A DNA stretch of 64,000 bases from the NCBI GenBank assembly GCA_035485575.1, contig DATHNW010000016.1, positions 1 through 64,000 of the forward strand, written 5' to 3'. Below the pieces are notes generated by a model, which was not told the DNA's origin, made no database searches, and saw only the letters and a list, made by a program, of their open reading frames with translations. This stretch comes from DASRHD01 sp035485575 (GTDB lineage: Bacteria; Verrucomicrobiota; Verrucomicrobiia; Opitutales; Opitutaceae). Shown piece by piece: positions 1 to 8,492 of this stretch (position 1 is the first letter of the stretch; each line of letters begins with the position of its first letter). A program made the position numbers and the translations under genes.

Positions 1-1
1 C

Positions 2-370
2 AGCGCGACGGTCAGCACCAGCAGCGATGCCAATGCCAGCGGTGGAATCGTCGAGTTCCTCAACTCCACCGCGGCCGGCCAGGTCATGACCTTCACCACG
101 CCGAGCATTCCCGCCGGCACCTATCAGTTCCAGCTGCGCTACTGGGCCAACACCACCCGCGGCCAGCACACGGTGAAGGTCGATGGCACCCAGGTTGGCG
201 GCACGATTGACCAGTACGCCTCGGCCAAGGCCTACATCACGGTCACCCTTGGCAATGTGACCTTCGCCTCCGCAGGCACGCACTCCATCGCGCTGACGGT
301 TACCGGCAAGAACTCGGCCGCTACCCAGTTCTACCTCACTGCCGACAAGTTCACCTTCGTCGGGCAGTAG
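2..370 (+). CDS. C-terminal part of a secreted CBM-like protein (5' truncated by window edge)
   Basis: An open frame runs in from the window edge and ends at TAG 368-370, so only the C-terminal ~122 residues are visible. They are rich in Thr, Ser, Ala and Gly and read as a beta-sandwich carbohydrate-binding module (CBM6/CBM35-like). Key stretches are AGTYQFQLRYWANTTRG, QVGGTIDQY, FASAGTHSIALTVTGKN and the terminal LTADKFTFVGQ. The same module, ending in LSADKFTLVGQ, closes the secreted protein at 56892-58355, so the two genes share a C-terminal domain. The role is probably polysaccharide binding outside the cell or in the periplasm; the catalytic part lies outside the window. A strong terminator follows 34 bases downstream. 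Confidence 0.8.
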   Translation, partial: SATVSTSSDANASGGIVEFLNSTAAGQVMTFTTPSIPAGTYQFQLRYWANTTRGQHTVKVDGTQVGGTIDQYASAKAYITVTLGNVTFASAGTHSIALTVTGKNSAATQFYLTADKFTFVGQ

Positions 371-403
371 CCAACCGCAGTTTCATCCCCTCAAGCTTCA
401 CCA

Positions 404-437
404 AGGCCGTCGTGATTCACGACGGCCTCTTGCTTTT
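404..437 (+). terminator. Rho-independent terminator after the CBM-like gene
   Basis: A perfect 11-bp stem (AGGCCGTCGTG / CACGACGGCCT) with a 3-base loop is followed by CTTGCTTTT. It lies 34 bases after the stop of the partial CBM-like gene and separates it from the AT-richer cassette downstream. Confidence 0.85.
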
Positions 438-639
438 GCGTTGGCTGACGGATCCCGATTGTGCAGAAGTCAGAGAGCTGTGAACCGAGTTTCGCAAAAT
501 TTGTTACAGAGGCAAAAAATTGCGATCTCGTAGCTCGATTATCTTTGGTTTTTCTCCGCCGTTTCCTTTTTCGTTCTCTCCTTGCCTGCTTCATTAAGTC
601 AGCCACCCTCTACTGCATTGTTTCAAGCACTCTTCTTCC

Positions 640-1848
640 ATGCAGCGTCTCTCTGACCACGAACTCGAAGTTCTCTTAAACAACCTCGAATCGGATCGTG
701 TCGAGCGCAAGGAATCGTGGACCGGCTCTGCTCCAGAAAAATCCCGTCAGGCCATTTGCGCTTTCGCTAACGACCTCGCAAATCATCAATTGCCTGGTGT
801 GCTTTTCATCGGTGCTAAAGACAATGGTGCAGCTTCATGCCTCTCTGTAACCGACCAATTACTTCTCACCTTGGCTGATATCAAAACTGAAGGCAAAACT
901 GTTCCTCCGCCTACACTAACCGTTGAAAAGAGAACATTGAAGGGTGCTGAGATGGCGGTCGTTTGTGTCTGGCCGGCGGACGCCCCTCCAGTTCGTTACG
1001 AGGGTCGTATTTGGATTCGCGTCGGTCCTAGTCGCCGCCTAGCCGGTGCTCAGGACGAACGTATCCTCAATGAAAAGCGCCGGTATCGCGATTTGCATTT
1101 CGAAGCGCACCCAATTTCTTCCTGCCCGCTCTCGGAACTTAGTCAACCTATGTTCGAACAGGAATACCTGCCCAACGCTGTCGCGCCCGATGTGCTCGCA
1201 GCTAACTCGCGTTCCTACGAGCAGCAACTGGCCTCCTGTGGCATGATAGCTTCTGTCTCTGAACCTGTTCCTACTGTGCTTGGTGTCCTTTGTCTCGGAA
1301 AATCGCCCCGCACTTGGATTGCTGGAGACTATATCCAATTTCTTCGCATTCAGGGCGTCCAGCTTTCCGACCCTGTGATCGACCAAGCAGAAATCGATGG
1401 CACTGTCGGCACAATGCTCCGACGTCTTGATGAGAAACTTACAGCGCATTTGACCACTAGTGTCGATTTCACATCGCAGACCACCGAAATTCGAAGTAGC
1501 CCTTATCCCATGGTCGCGTTGCAGCAACTCGCGCGAAATGCGGTCATGCACCGTACCTACGAAAATACTAATGCCCCAGTTCGCCTCTATTGGTTTGATG
1601 ATCGTATCGAAATCATCAACCCCGGTGGCCCTTATGGGAGTGTCACAGCGCAAAACTTCGGTCAGCCCGGTCGCGCTGACTACCGTAATCCCCAGCTTGC
1701 TGGTGCATTCAAGGTGCTTGGTTTTGCCCAGCGCTTTGGCGCCGGCATCGCACTAGCCCGTCAAGCGCTTGCCCAGAATGGCAATCCACTGCTTTCGTTT
1801 GAGATCGAGTCTAATTTTATTGGCGCTATTATTCGGCGCAAGTCATGA
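640..1848 (+). CDS. AlbA_2 (Schlafen-type) / HATPase_c_4 ATP-binding protein
   Basis: This 402-residue protein has the layout of the 'putative DNA-binding/ATP-binding protein' family. The N-terminal ~135 residues match AlbA_2 (Schlafen AlbA-like): ESDRVERKES near residue 18, PGVLFIGAKDNG near 52, and the YEGRIWIRVGPSRRL turn near 125. The C-terminal ~115 residues look like the GHKL-type HATPase_c_4 region found behind RecG-like regulators, with LARNAVMHRTYEN, DDRIEIINPGG and RNPQLAGAF followed by an RFGAGI motif. The stop overlaps the start of the ParA-like gene (ATGA), so the two are probably translationally coupled. The DNA is clearly AT-richer, with different codon use from hemL next door, which suggests transfer. 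AlbA_2 proteins occur among regulators and defence-island genes; the real function here is unknown. Confidence 0.8.
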   Translation: MQRLSDHELEVLLNNLESDRVERKESWTGSAPEKSRQAICAFANDLANHQLPGVLFIGAKDNGAASCLSVTDQLLLTLADIKTEGKTVPPPTLTVEKRTLKGAEMAVVCVWPADAPPVRYEGRIWIRVGPSRRLAGAQDERILNEKRRYRDLHFEAHPISSCPLSELSQPMFEQEYLPNAVAPDVLAANSRSYEQQLASCGMIASVSEPVPTVLGVLCLGKSPRTWIAGDYIQFLRIQGVQLSDPVIDQAEIDGTVGTMLRRLDEKLTAHLTTSVDFTSQTTEIRSSPYPMVALQQLARNAVMHRTYENTNAPVRLYWFDDRIEIINPGGPYGSVTAQNFGQPGRADYRNPQLAGAFKVLGFAQRFGAGIALARQALAQNGNPLLSFEIESNFIGAIIRRKS

Positions 1849-2852
1849 GTATTCCTGTTCTCACTTTCTTCAATAATAAGGGTGGCGTTGGAAAAACATC
1901 GCTTGCCTACCATCTCGCTTGGAAATTTTCTGAGCTAAACCGCCGCGTCGTCACAATAGACCTTGACCCCCAAGCCAATCTAACCGCGGCGTTTTTAGAC
2001 GAAGAGACCTTGGAGCGCATCTGGGATCCCGAAACCGCTTCGAGTCGCGCCGATACGATTCACCAATGCGTCCGTCCACTAAGTCGCACCAGCGACGTTC
2101 GAGAGGCCAAGACCATAAAAATCACATCAAATCTGCGTCTTATTCCAGGAGATCTTGGATTAGCTGCATTCGAAGATCTCCTATCTCAGGAATGGGGAAA
2201 TAGCAATAGTCGCGATTCCGATACGAAGTTTCGCGCCATGCGTGTTCTGACTGCTTTTTGGCAGGTTGCTCAAGCAGCAGCGGAAAAACATGAGGCAGAC
2301 CTAATCGTCGCTGACGTTGGGCCAAACCTTGGCGCCATTAATCGCTCGGTGCTTATAGGCACCGACTATGTCGTTATTCCGCTCGCCGCAGATCTTTACT
2401 CTCTACAAGGTCTTCGCAATCTCGGTCCCACTCTTCGCAAATGGCGTCAGGAGTGGACTGATCGTACGAGCCAATGGCCTGCGGAGGAATTTTCCCTTCC
2501 TGCTGGTCGGATGACGCCGCTAGGTTATGTAATTCTTCAACACGCCGAACGTCTCTCCCGTCCTGTGAAATCTTATCAGCGTTGGCTAAAGCGCATTCCC
2601 GAGGTTTATCGCGAAAGCGTGCTCGATATTCCGAATTCTCTTCTCGACGAGTCTGCTGATCCTCATTGCTTAGCCCGCCTCAAGCATTACCGCAGCCTCG
2701 TCCCCATGGCACAAGAAGCGCGAAAGCCGATTTTCCATCTAACAAGCGCTGACGGAGCCATCGGCAATCACTCTTATGCGGTGCAGGAAGCCAGCAACGA
2801 TTTTGCCCTGTTGGCCAACAGTATTCTCTCTCGCATTGATGCCCAAGACTGA
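1845..2852 (+). CDS. ParA/Soj-like deviant Walker A ATPase
   Basis: This 335-residue protein opens with the deviant Walker A loop NNKGGVGKTS (residues 10-19), followed by the ParA signature DLDPQANLT and a Walker-B-like LIVADVGPNLGAINRS. This is the ParA/MinD/Soj fold, a dimerising ATPase that usually positions DNA or protein cargo. There is an insert of ~60 residues between the switch regions and a distinctive C-terminal HSYAVQEASNDF segment. The start overlaps the upstream AlbA_2 gene by 4 bases. No ParB gene or parS-like cluster is seen beside it; the chromosomal parB is 20 kb away in GC-rich DNA. It is therefore more likely a partner of the AlbA_2 protein than the chromosome-segregation ParA. 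The AT-rich composition is shared with its partner. Confidence 0.85.
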   Translation: MSIPVLTFFNNKGGVGKTSLAYHLAWKFSELNRRVVTIDLDPQANLTAAFLDEETLERIWDPETASSRADTIHQCVRPLSRTSDVREAKTIKITSNLRLIPGDLGLAAFEDLLSQEWGNSNSRDSDTKFRAMRVLTAFWQVAQAAAEKHEADLIVADVGPNLGAINRSVLIGTDYVVIPLAADLYSLQGLRNLGPTLRKWRQEWTDRTSQWPAEEFSLPAGRMTPLGYVILQHAERLSRPVKSYQRWLKRIPEVYRESVLDIPNSLLDESADPHCLARLKHYRSLVPMAQEARKPIFHLTSADGAIGNHSYAVQEASNDFALLANSILSRIDAQD

Positions 2853-3107
2853 TCTCGAATTCTTCCTCGATCTTTGGATCTCATCGCCAGAAAGGTAAAA
2901 TTCACGGTTTTGAAAACAAAGGCACATGGCTTTGATTTTTTTGTGCTCAGAGCCGCAAAGCTTTTGCCGAGACATCTAACGTTATTAGCCTGACCTGATT
3001 CGAGATATCCTGTCCACTCTAGACGGCGGGAAGCCCAACGCAGGATTGCTTGTGGACAGTCACTGGTCTGCAATGGAAACGTATCGCGCGTTGGTTTTTA
3101 TCCAGCC

Positions 3108-4391
3108 ATGACCAATTCAGCTTCCGACCAACTTTTTGCCCGTGCGTTGCAGCTCATGCCGGGCGGCGTCAATTCGCCAGTGCGCGCATTTCGCTCCGTC
3201 GGCGGCGCGCCGTTCTTCGTCAAAGCCGCGCGTGGCGCCACACTAATCACGGCCGATGGTCGCGAGCTGATCGACTTCGTCTGCACCTGGGGTCCGGCCA
3301 TCCACGGACACAACCACCCGGTGATCAAGGCCGCCATCGCCGCCGCGCTTGAAAACGGCACGTCGTTTGGCACGCCCAATCCCTACGAGGTGGAAATGGC
3401 CGAGCTCATCACGCGCTTCGTGCCGTCGATCAAGAAAGTGCGGATGTGCAATAGCGGGACCGAGGCCACGATGTCGGCCATCCGGCTCGCGCGCGGCTTC
3501 ACGGGGCGCGACAAGATCGTCAAGTTTGCCGGCTGCTACCACGGACATTCCGATTCGCTGCTGGTCAAGGCGGGCTCGGGCGCGCTCACGCATGGCCATC
3601 CCGACAGTGCGGGCGTGCCGCAGGCGTTTGCGCAAAAGACCATCGTGCTCCCCTTCAACGAGCCAGCGGCCCTCGCCACGGCCTTTGCCGAGAATCCGGG
3701 TGAAATTGCCTGTGTGATCATCGAGCCTTACATCGGCAACATCGGGTTCATTCCCGCGGGCGCCGGTTACCTGCAGCATGTCCGCGACGTGTGCACGGCC
3801 AATGACGCGTTGCTCATTTTCGACGAAGTGATGACTGGCTTCCGCCTGGCCAAGGGCGGCGTGCAGGAGCTGGAAAACATCAAGCCCGACCTCACCTGCC
3901 TGGGGAAAATCATCGGCGGCGGCCTGCCCGTGGGCGCATTCGGTGGCCGGGCAGAGATCATGGATATGCTGGCGCCGCTCGGCCCGGTGTACCAGGCCGG
4001 CACGCTCAGCGGCAATCCCCTCGCCATGGCCGCGGGCATCGCCGCGCTGAAATTGCTGGAGGAGGGAAACCCTTACGTGCGCCTCGATACGCTCGGCTGG
4101 CAGATGGGCGAGGCGCTGGTCGCCGCCGCCAAAAAGAAGGGCCTGCCCGCGCAGGTGCGGCAAATCGGTTCGATGTTCTCGCTTTTCTTCACCGACGAAC
4201 CCGTGCGCGACTGCGCGACCGCGCTCAAAGGCGACGCGAAGCTCTTCGCGAAGTTTTTCCACGCCTGCCTCGACCGCGGCGTGTACCTGCCGCCAAGCGC
4301 TTATGAGACCTGCTTTCTCAGCACGGCGCACGAAGGCGCGGCGATCGCCCGCGCCTGCGAAGTCATGACCGAGGCCATTGCCGGGCTCTGA
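3108..4391 (+). CDS. hemL: Glutamate-1-semialdehyde 2,1-aminomutase
   Basis: HemL converts glutamate-1-semialdehyde to 5-aminolevulinate, the entry to tetrapyrroles by the C5 route, as a cytosolic PLP enzyme. The 427-residue length is normal. The N-terminus LMPGGVNSPVRAF is diagnostic. CNSGTEATMSAIRLARG and the YHGHSD segment bind PLP, FDEVMTGFR carries the cofactor Asp, and the Schiff-base Lys is K267 in LGKIIGGGLPVGAFGG. GC-rich codon use resumes sharply here after the AT-rich cassette. The ATG at 3108 gives the usual family N-terminus. hemC and cobA-hemD lie 40 kb away in the same window. Confidence 0.97.
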   Translation: MTNSASDQLFARALQLMPGGVNSPVRAFRSVGGAPFFVKAARGATLITADGRELIDFVCTWGPAIHGHNHPVIKAAIAAALENGTSFGTPNPYEVEMAELITRFVPSIKKVRMCNSGTEATMSAIRLARGFTGRDKIVKFAGCYHGHSDSLLVKAGSGALTHGHPDSAGVPQAFAQKTIVLPFNEPAALATAFAENPGEIACVIIEPYIGNIGFIPAGAGYLQHVRDVCTANDALLIFDEVMTGFRLAKGGVQELENIKPDLTCLGKIIGGGLPVGAFGGRAEIMDMLAPLGPVYQAGTLSGNPLAMAAGIAALKLLEEGNPYVRLDTLGWQMGEALVAAAKKKGLPAQVRQIGSMFSLFFTDEPVRDCATALKGDAKLFAKFFHACLDRGVYLPPSAYETCFLSTAHEGAAIARACEVMTEAIAGL

Positions 4392-4398
4392 AGATTTT

Positions 4399-4475
4399 TA
4401 AACACGAAGGAGCAAGAAGCTAAGGAACCTCGGCTCTCCCGGGCATTTCTTTGCTCCTTTGCTTCTTGGTGTTCT
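4399..4475. repeat. Imperfect inverted repeat (AACACGAAGGAGCAAGAAGC family), copy 1
   Basis: The left arm AAACACGAAGGAGCAAGAAG is mirrored by TTTGCTCCTTTGCTTCTTGG at the right, giving a long imperfect hairpin. A second left-arm copy sits at 4502-4529 and runs into the 3' end of the GxxExxY gene. A related element lies at 4979-5057, on the other side of that gene. Confidence 0.7.
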
Positions 4476-4523
4476 TTATCTCTGAGCTCTGAGAATCAAT
4501 TTAAACACGAAGGAACAAAGAAG

Positions 4524-4988
4524 CTAAGCGAGTCTAGGATTAAAGACACGGTGGATACCGTCTTTAATCAGAACTTCATTGAAATTGACCAACAGGCCCA
4601 GTGGATGGCCGAGGATTTTCAGGTAGGTTATCAATTGCGCCTTATGTATTGGCAGGATTTTTTCCACCGCCTTAAGTTCGATCACAACCCGATCCTCGAT
4701 TAAAAGATCGACGCGGAATCCAACGTCAATTTGTCGTTCCCGATAAACCAGCGGCACGGATTGTTCCGTGCGAAATTGCATGCCGCGCAGGCGCAATTCT
4801 TCCTGCAAGCAGGCTGAATAAGCACTTTCCAGCAACCCTGCGCCAAGCTCGGAATGCACGCGAAAGCAGGCATCTACCACCCTCGTGACCAATGCTTCAG
4901 TTTCCTCCCGGTATCTCCAGTTTTCTCGGCATTGCTTGGTGTTTCCGGTCTTCATGTCTGTGGCAAGCCCTGAGGATTGTTTGAACAT
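4524..4988 (-). CDS. GxxExxY family protein
   Basis: This 154-residue protein is named for the motif GLLESAY (residues ~53-59). It has the acidic and lysine pattern of the PD-(D/E)xK nuclease fold: an upstream Glu in LGAGLLESAY, DLLIEDRVVIELKAV (D, then ExK) and a C-terminal LLVNFNE strand. The biochemical activity of the family is not established; a nuclease-like fold is known only by homology. The first ATG falls inside an intergenic repeat, so translation may start later, for example at the ATG encoding MKTGNTKQ. The gene is bracketed by related inverted repeats, a setting that suggests the gene and repeats moved together. Confidence 0.85.
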   Translation of the reverse strand: MFKQSSGLATDMKTGNTKQCRENWRYREETEALVTRVVDACFRVHSELGAGLLESAYSACLQEELRLRGMQFRTEQSVPLVYRERQIDVGFRVDLLIEDRVVIELKAVEKILPIHKAQLITYLKILGHPLGLLVNFNEVLIKDGIHRVFNPRLA

Positions 4989-5057
4989 GAAGAAGCAAAG
5001 AAACGAAGAGAGCCTCGGACTTCCCGGTATTTTTTTGCTCCTTTGTGTTTTCTGTCC
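4979..5057. repeat. Imperfect inverted repeat, copy 2, flanking the GxxExxY gene
   Basis: TTGAACATGAAGAAGCAAAG at the left mirrors the TTTTTGCTCCTTTGTGTTTT end at the right, with a central CTCGGACTTCCCGG that resembles the CTCGGCTCTCCCGG centre of the copy at 4399-4475. The two copies therefore belong to one family and enclose the GxxExxY gene. It overlaps the annotated 5' end of that gene and abuts the xerC stop. Confidence 0.65.
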
Positions 5058-5999
5058 TCACGCCCGCGGGTGCGCCTTGTCGTACACTTCCTTCAGCCGC
5101 GCCACACTGGTGTGGGTGTAGATTTGCGTCGTGCTGAGGCTGGCGTGGCCGAGCAGTTCCTGCACGAGCCGCAGGTCGGCCCCGGCATTGAGCAGGTGCG
5201 TCGCATAGCTGTGCCGCAGCTTGTGCGGCGAGAGGTCCATCGGCAGGTCAGCCAGCGCGAGATATTTTTTCATGAGCAGCTGCACGGCGCGGACATTGAG
5301 CCGTTCATGCTGCGCGTTGACCACGACCGGCGCGGCGAAACCCGTGTCGCGCGCGAATTCGGCCTTCCATTTCCCGAGCACGGCCATGGCGACCTGGCCG
5401 AGCGGGCAAAGGCGTTCCTTGCGACCCTTGCCGAGCACGCGCGCGACGCCGCGCTCGAACTCGATCTGCCCGTAATCGAGACCCACCAGTTCGCTCACGC
5501 GCAGGCCGCCGCCGTAAAGCAGCTCGAGCACGAGCCGGTCGCGCCAGGCGCTGAAGGCGTCGAGCGTTTCGTTTTCGAGCAGGCGGAGCGGCCCGGTGAG
5601 GAAGTCGGCCGTTTGCTTTTCAGTCAGGAATTTCGGCAGCGCCTTTTCCAACCTCGGCAGGGCCAGGCCGGTGAACGGATTGGTCGCGAACCGCCCGCGC
5701 CTGATCCAGAATTTGAACAACGCGCGCAGGCCCGACACATGGTTGTGCAGCGTGCGCCGGCCGAAGCGCCGCTGCGCCTCGATGACGAAATCGCGCACGT
5801 TGCGCGACTCAAGGCGGTCGAGCCCGCGCGACCACAGTCCGGTCGTGTCGAGCCAGCGCCAGAAATCCTCGAAGGCCTGCCGGTAATTGCGCACCGTGTA
5901 GGCGGAGTAACGCCGCTCCTTCTCGAGAAACTCGAGAAACGGCGCCAGCCACTCGGCGGCGATGGCGGGCGGCAGGGGTTTGGCGGCCTCGGCGGTCAT
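5058..5999 (-). CDS. xerC: Tyrosine recombinase XerC/XerD
   Basis: This 313-residue site-specific recombinase is expected to resolve chromosome dimers at dif with a second Xer protein. The N-terminal SAM-like core-binding domain spans ~17-105 and the catalytic domain ~120-300. The full catalytic set is visible: R167 (GGGLRVSEL), Lys in GKGRKER near 191, H259 and R262 (PHKLRHSYATHLL), H285 (LLGHASLSTTQIYTH) and nucleophile Y294. Length and motifs fit XerC/XerD rather than a phage integrase. mazG follows directly downstream in the genome but upstream in transcription, with 23 bases between the genes, so an operon is likely. XerC versus XerD cannot be decided from this gene alone. Confidence 0.93.
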   Translation of the reverse strand: MTAEAAKPLPPAIAAEWLAPFLEFLEKERRYSAYTVRNYRQAFEDFWRWLDTTGLWSRGLDRLESRNVRDFVIEAQRRFGRRTLHNHVSGLRALFKFWIRRGRFATNPFTGLALPRLEKALPKFLTEKQTADFLTGPLRLLENETLDAFSAWRDRLVLELLYGGGLRVSELVGLDYGQIEFERGVARVLGKGRKERLCPLGQVAMAVLGKWKAEFARDTGFAAPVVVNAQHERLNVRAVQLLMKKYLALADLPMDLSPHKLRHSYATHLLNAGADLRLVQELLGHASLSTTQIYTHTSVARLKEVYDKAHPRA

Positions 6000-6022
6000 G
6001 ATGCCGGCGGACCCGGGCCGCT

Positions 6023-6700
6023 TCAGGCTTGAGCCGCAGGTGCGGCCTGGGCTTCCACCTCGCGCATGACGCGCGCCGTCTCGAGCCGCAGTGCGCTTTC
6101 CGGATCGATGCCTTGGGCACGGCAGGCGGCAACGAGCTCGAACAGGCGCCGGCCGGCGTCGGCCTCCGTCAGCTTTTCACCCAGGTTTTCCACGCGCGCC
6201 GCGGCCACGGCGCCATTTGCGGGCAGCTTGTTTTTTTGAATCTGCTTCCACACCGCCTCGGCGAACATCAGGGCGGGCAGGCGCGGCGGCAGCTCCTTGA
6301 AAATCTTCAGGCCCTCAACCTTGCCGGCGGCCTTTTTCTCGGCGGCCTTGATCTGCTCCCACTGCGTCATGACCTGGTCGGAGGTGTCGAGCTTGCCGTC
6401 GCCGAAGACATGCGGATGCCGCCGGATGAGCTTTTCGTTGATCTCGCGGGCCACGTCGTCGAAATCGAAATCGCCGCGCTCGGCCGCGAGCTGGGCGTGA
6501 AAGACCACTTGGATGAGCACATCGCCCAGCTCCTCGCGCATGTGGGGCAGGTCCATCCGGTCGATGGTGTCGAGCAGCTCGCTGCATTCGTCGATGAGGC
6601 AGCGGGTGAGCGTCTGGTGCGTCTGCTCGCGGTCCCACGGGCAGCCGTCGGGCGCGCGCAGCCGGGCCACGGTGCGGCGGAGGTCGTCGATGGCGCTCAT
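6023..6700 (-). CDS. mazG: Nucleoside triphosphate pyrophosphohydrolase MazG
   Basis: MazG hydrolyses (d)NTPs to monophosphates and pyrophosphate. I chose the ATG at 6700, giving 225 residues beginning MSAIDDLRRTVARLR; the longer open frame upstream is not conserved-looking. Key motifs are CPWDREQTHQTL, the metal-binding EECSELLD-type helix (here IDECSELLDTID) and REELGDVLIQVVFHAQLA. RRHPHVFGD is the usual MazG linker, and WEQIKAAEKK marks the start of the second half. The C-terminal MazG repeat is shortened and more divergent than in the E. coli protein (~263 residues). It probably shares a transcript with xerC. Confidence 0.93.
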   Translation of the reverse strand: MSAIDDLRRTVARLRAPDGCPWDREQTHQTLTRCLIDECSELLDTIDRMDLPHMREELGDVLIQVVFHAQLAAERGDFDFDDVAREINEKLIRRHPHVFGDGKLDTSDQVMTQWEQIKAAEKKAAGKVEGLKIFKELPPRLPALMFAEAVWKQIQKNKLPANGAVAAARVENLGEKLTEADAGRRLFELVAACRAQGIDPESALRLETARVMREVEAQAAPAAQA

Positions 6701-6791
6701 GGCCCACACGGAATACAGGAACCCGCGAAAGGTAAGAAGAAAATTCGCCTTTGTCTTCGGGAGGCCACGTGTTTTATCGTGGCGGTTTCCA

Positions 6792-7592
6792 ATGTCCGAC
6801 AAGCTCACCGAAATCATGGCCCACAAGCGCCGCGAGCTCGCGCCCTTCGTGCGGCCGGTCGCCGCGGGCGAATTCGCGCGCATCGACGCCGCCCGGCCCC
6901 GGCCGCCGTCCTTCGCCGGCGCGCTGCGCCGGGCCGACGGCCATCTCGCGGTCATCAGCGAGATCAAACGCCGCTCGCCCTCGGCCGGCGACATCAAGCA
7001 AAACGCCGACGCGCTTGCGCAGGCGCGCGCCTACCGCGCGGCGGGCGCGGATGCGCTTTCGATCCTCACCGATGAAAAATATTTCGGCGGCGCGCTCGCG
7101 GATCTGCGCGGCGTGACGGACGGCTTTCTCACCACACCGCCTGCCCTGCCCTGCCTGCGGAAGGATTTTTTCTTCCATCCGCTGCAAGTCCTCCAGGCCC
7201 GCGAGGCCGGTGCCAGCGCCATTCTCATCATCGTACGCGTGCTGGCCGACGACGAAATCAAGGCCCTGCACGAGGCCGCGGATGCCGCCGGGCTCGACGC
7301 GCTGTTCGAAGTCCACGCCGAGGTGGAGCTGGCCCGTGCCATCGCGCACCAGGCGAAGATCATCGGTGTGAACAACCGCGATCTTGCTGTTTTCAAGACG
7401 GATATTGCACTCAGCGAGCGGCTCATCCCGCAATTTCCCAAGGACGTCGTCGCCGTGAGCGAGAGCGGAATCCTGACCGGGGCCGACGCCGCCCGTGTCC
7501 GCAAGGCCGGCGCCCATGCGGTGCTGGTCGGCGAGGCGCTGATGCGGGCCGCCGATCCCGCGCGCCTGGTCGCGGATTTCCACGGCGCCTGA
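6792..7592 (+). CDS. trpC: Indole-3-glycerol-phosphate synthase
   Basis: TrpC closes the indole ring in tryptophan synthesis, from carboxyphenylaminodeoxyribulose phosphate. The 266-residue single-domain TIM barrel starts at ATG 6792 (MSDKLTEIMAHKRREL). Visible signatures are VISEIKRRSPSAG (catalytic Lys), LSILTDEKYFGG, LRKDFFFHPLQV, EVHAEVEL, GVNNRDL and SESGI. It is followed after one base by rsmA, so the two are co-transcribed and probably coupled. The next trp gene seen, trpF, is 32 kb away, so no trp operon exists here. mazG is divergent; the promoters share the ~90 bases between them. Confidence 0.96.
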   Translation: MSDKLTEIMAHKRRELAPFVRPVAAGEFARIDAARPRPPSFAGALRRADGHLAVISEIKRRSPSAGDIKQNADALAQARAYRAAGADALSILTDEKYFGGALADLRGVTDGFLTTPPALPCLRKDFFFHPLQVLQAREAGASAILIIVRVLADDEIKALHEAADAAGLDALFEVHAEVELARAIAHQAKIIGVNNRDLAVFKTDIALSERLIPQFPKDVVAVSESGILTGADAARVRKAGAHAVLVGEALMRAADPARLVADFHGA

Positions 7593-7593
7593 C

Positions 7594-8451
7594 ATGCCAC
7601 TCACGCCCACCGCCACGCGGGAACTCCTGGCCGGGCTCGGGCACCGGCCGAAGCGCTCGCTCGGGCAGAATTTCCTGGTTGACGGCAACATCGTCCGCAA
7701 ATCGCTCGAGCTGGCGCAAGTCGCGCCTGGCGACACGGTGGTGGAAATCGGACCCGGGCTTGGCACGCTGACCGAGGCGTTGCTCGAGGCTGGCGCCGAA
7801 GTGTGGGCGGTGGAGCGGGACGCCGCGCTGGCCGGGCATCTGCGTGCGACCTTGGCTGCAAAATACCCCCAGGCGTTCAAGCTGCTGGAAGATGACGCTG
7901 TCGAATGCCCGCTGGCCGCACTGCCGCCGGAACGCGCGGCGGCGGGCGATTTTAAAATTGTGGCCAACCTGCCCTATGCCATTTCAACGCCGTGGATGGA
8001 CGCCGTGCTGAGCGGTCCGCTGCCGGCGCGCATGGTGTTGATGCTGCAGCAGGAGGCGGCGCAACGCTATGCCGCGCAGCCGGGCACGAAACAATTCGGG
8101 GCCATTTCGATTTTTTTGCAGGCGGCTTGCAATATCGCCCCCGGACATCGCGTGTCGTCGGCGTGTTTTTATCCACGGCCGGAGGTCGGCTCGCACCTGC
8201 TGCATCTGGTGCGCAAGCCGGAACCCATTGTCTTTCAGCCGGAAGCAAAGGCCATCATCCGCACACTCTTCCAGCAGCGTCGCAAGCAGCTTGGCGCCCT
8301 TTTGCGCGGCCGCCTAGCCAGCGATGACGCGGCATGGCTGGCGGGGCTGCTGGCCCGGCACGGCCTTTCGCCGCTTTCCCGACCGGAAGACGTGCCGGTG
8401 GCAGCCTGGGTGGAACTGTCGGCGCTGATATGCGTCAAATCAACGAGTTGA
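7594..8451 (+). CDS. rsmA: 16S rRNA (adenine1518-N6/adenine1519-N6)-dimethyltransferase
   Basis: RsmA (KsgA) dimethylates two adjacent adenosines in the 3' hairpin of 16S rRNA during 30S maturation. The 285-residue length fits. SLGQNFLVD near residue 24, the SAM loop VEIGPGLGTLTEALLEAG, the Asp/Glu pair EDDAVECPL and the catalytic NLPYAIS motif are all present. The C-terminal RRKQLGALLRG segment is the usual RNA-binding subdomain. The start lies one base after the trpC stop. Confidence 0.96.
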   Translation: MPLTPTATRELLAGLGHRPKRSLGQNFLVDGNIVRKSLELAQVAPGDTVVEIGPGLGTLTEALLEAGAEVWAVERDAALAGHLRATLAAKYPQAFKLLEDDAVECPLAALPPERAAAGDFKIVANLPYAISTPWMDAVLSGPLPARMVLMLQQEAAQRYAAQPGTKQFGAISIFLQAACNIAPGHRVSSACFYPRPEVGSHLLHLVRKPEPIVFQPEAKAIIRTLFQQRRKQLGALLRGRLASDDAAWLAGLLARHGLSPLSRPEDVPVAAWVELSALICVKSTS

Positions 8452-8492
8452 AATCATCCGCTCCAGCCATCATTTCATTCGCACCTCCCTCG

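Noticed and set aside
391..679. Short ORFs on both strands between the first terminator and the AlbA_2 gene
   Set aside because: They overlap the terminator hairpin or the real gene start and have no recognisable features.
3243..4331. 362-codon minus-strand ORF opposite hemL
   Set aside because: Antisense shadow in GC-rich DNA; hemL on the plus strand has complete family motifs, and this translation is Arg/Ala/His-rich without domains.
6701..6997. Upstream extension of the mazG frame
   Set aside because: It overlaps the divergent trpC start and the extra residues do not resemble MazG.
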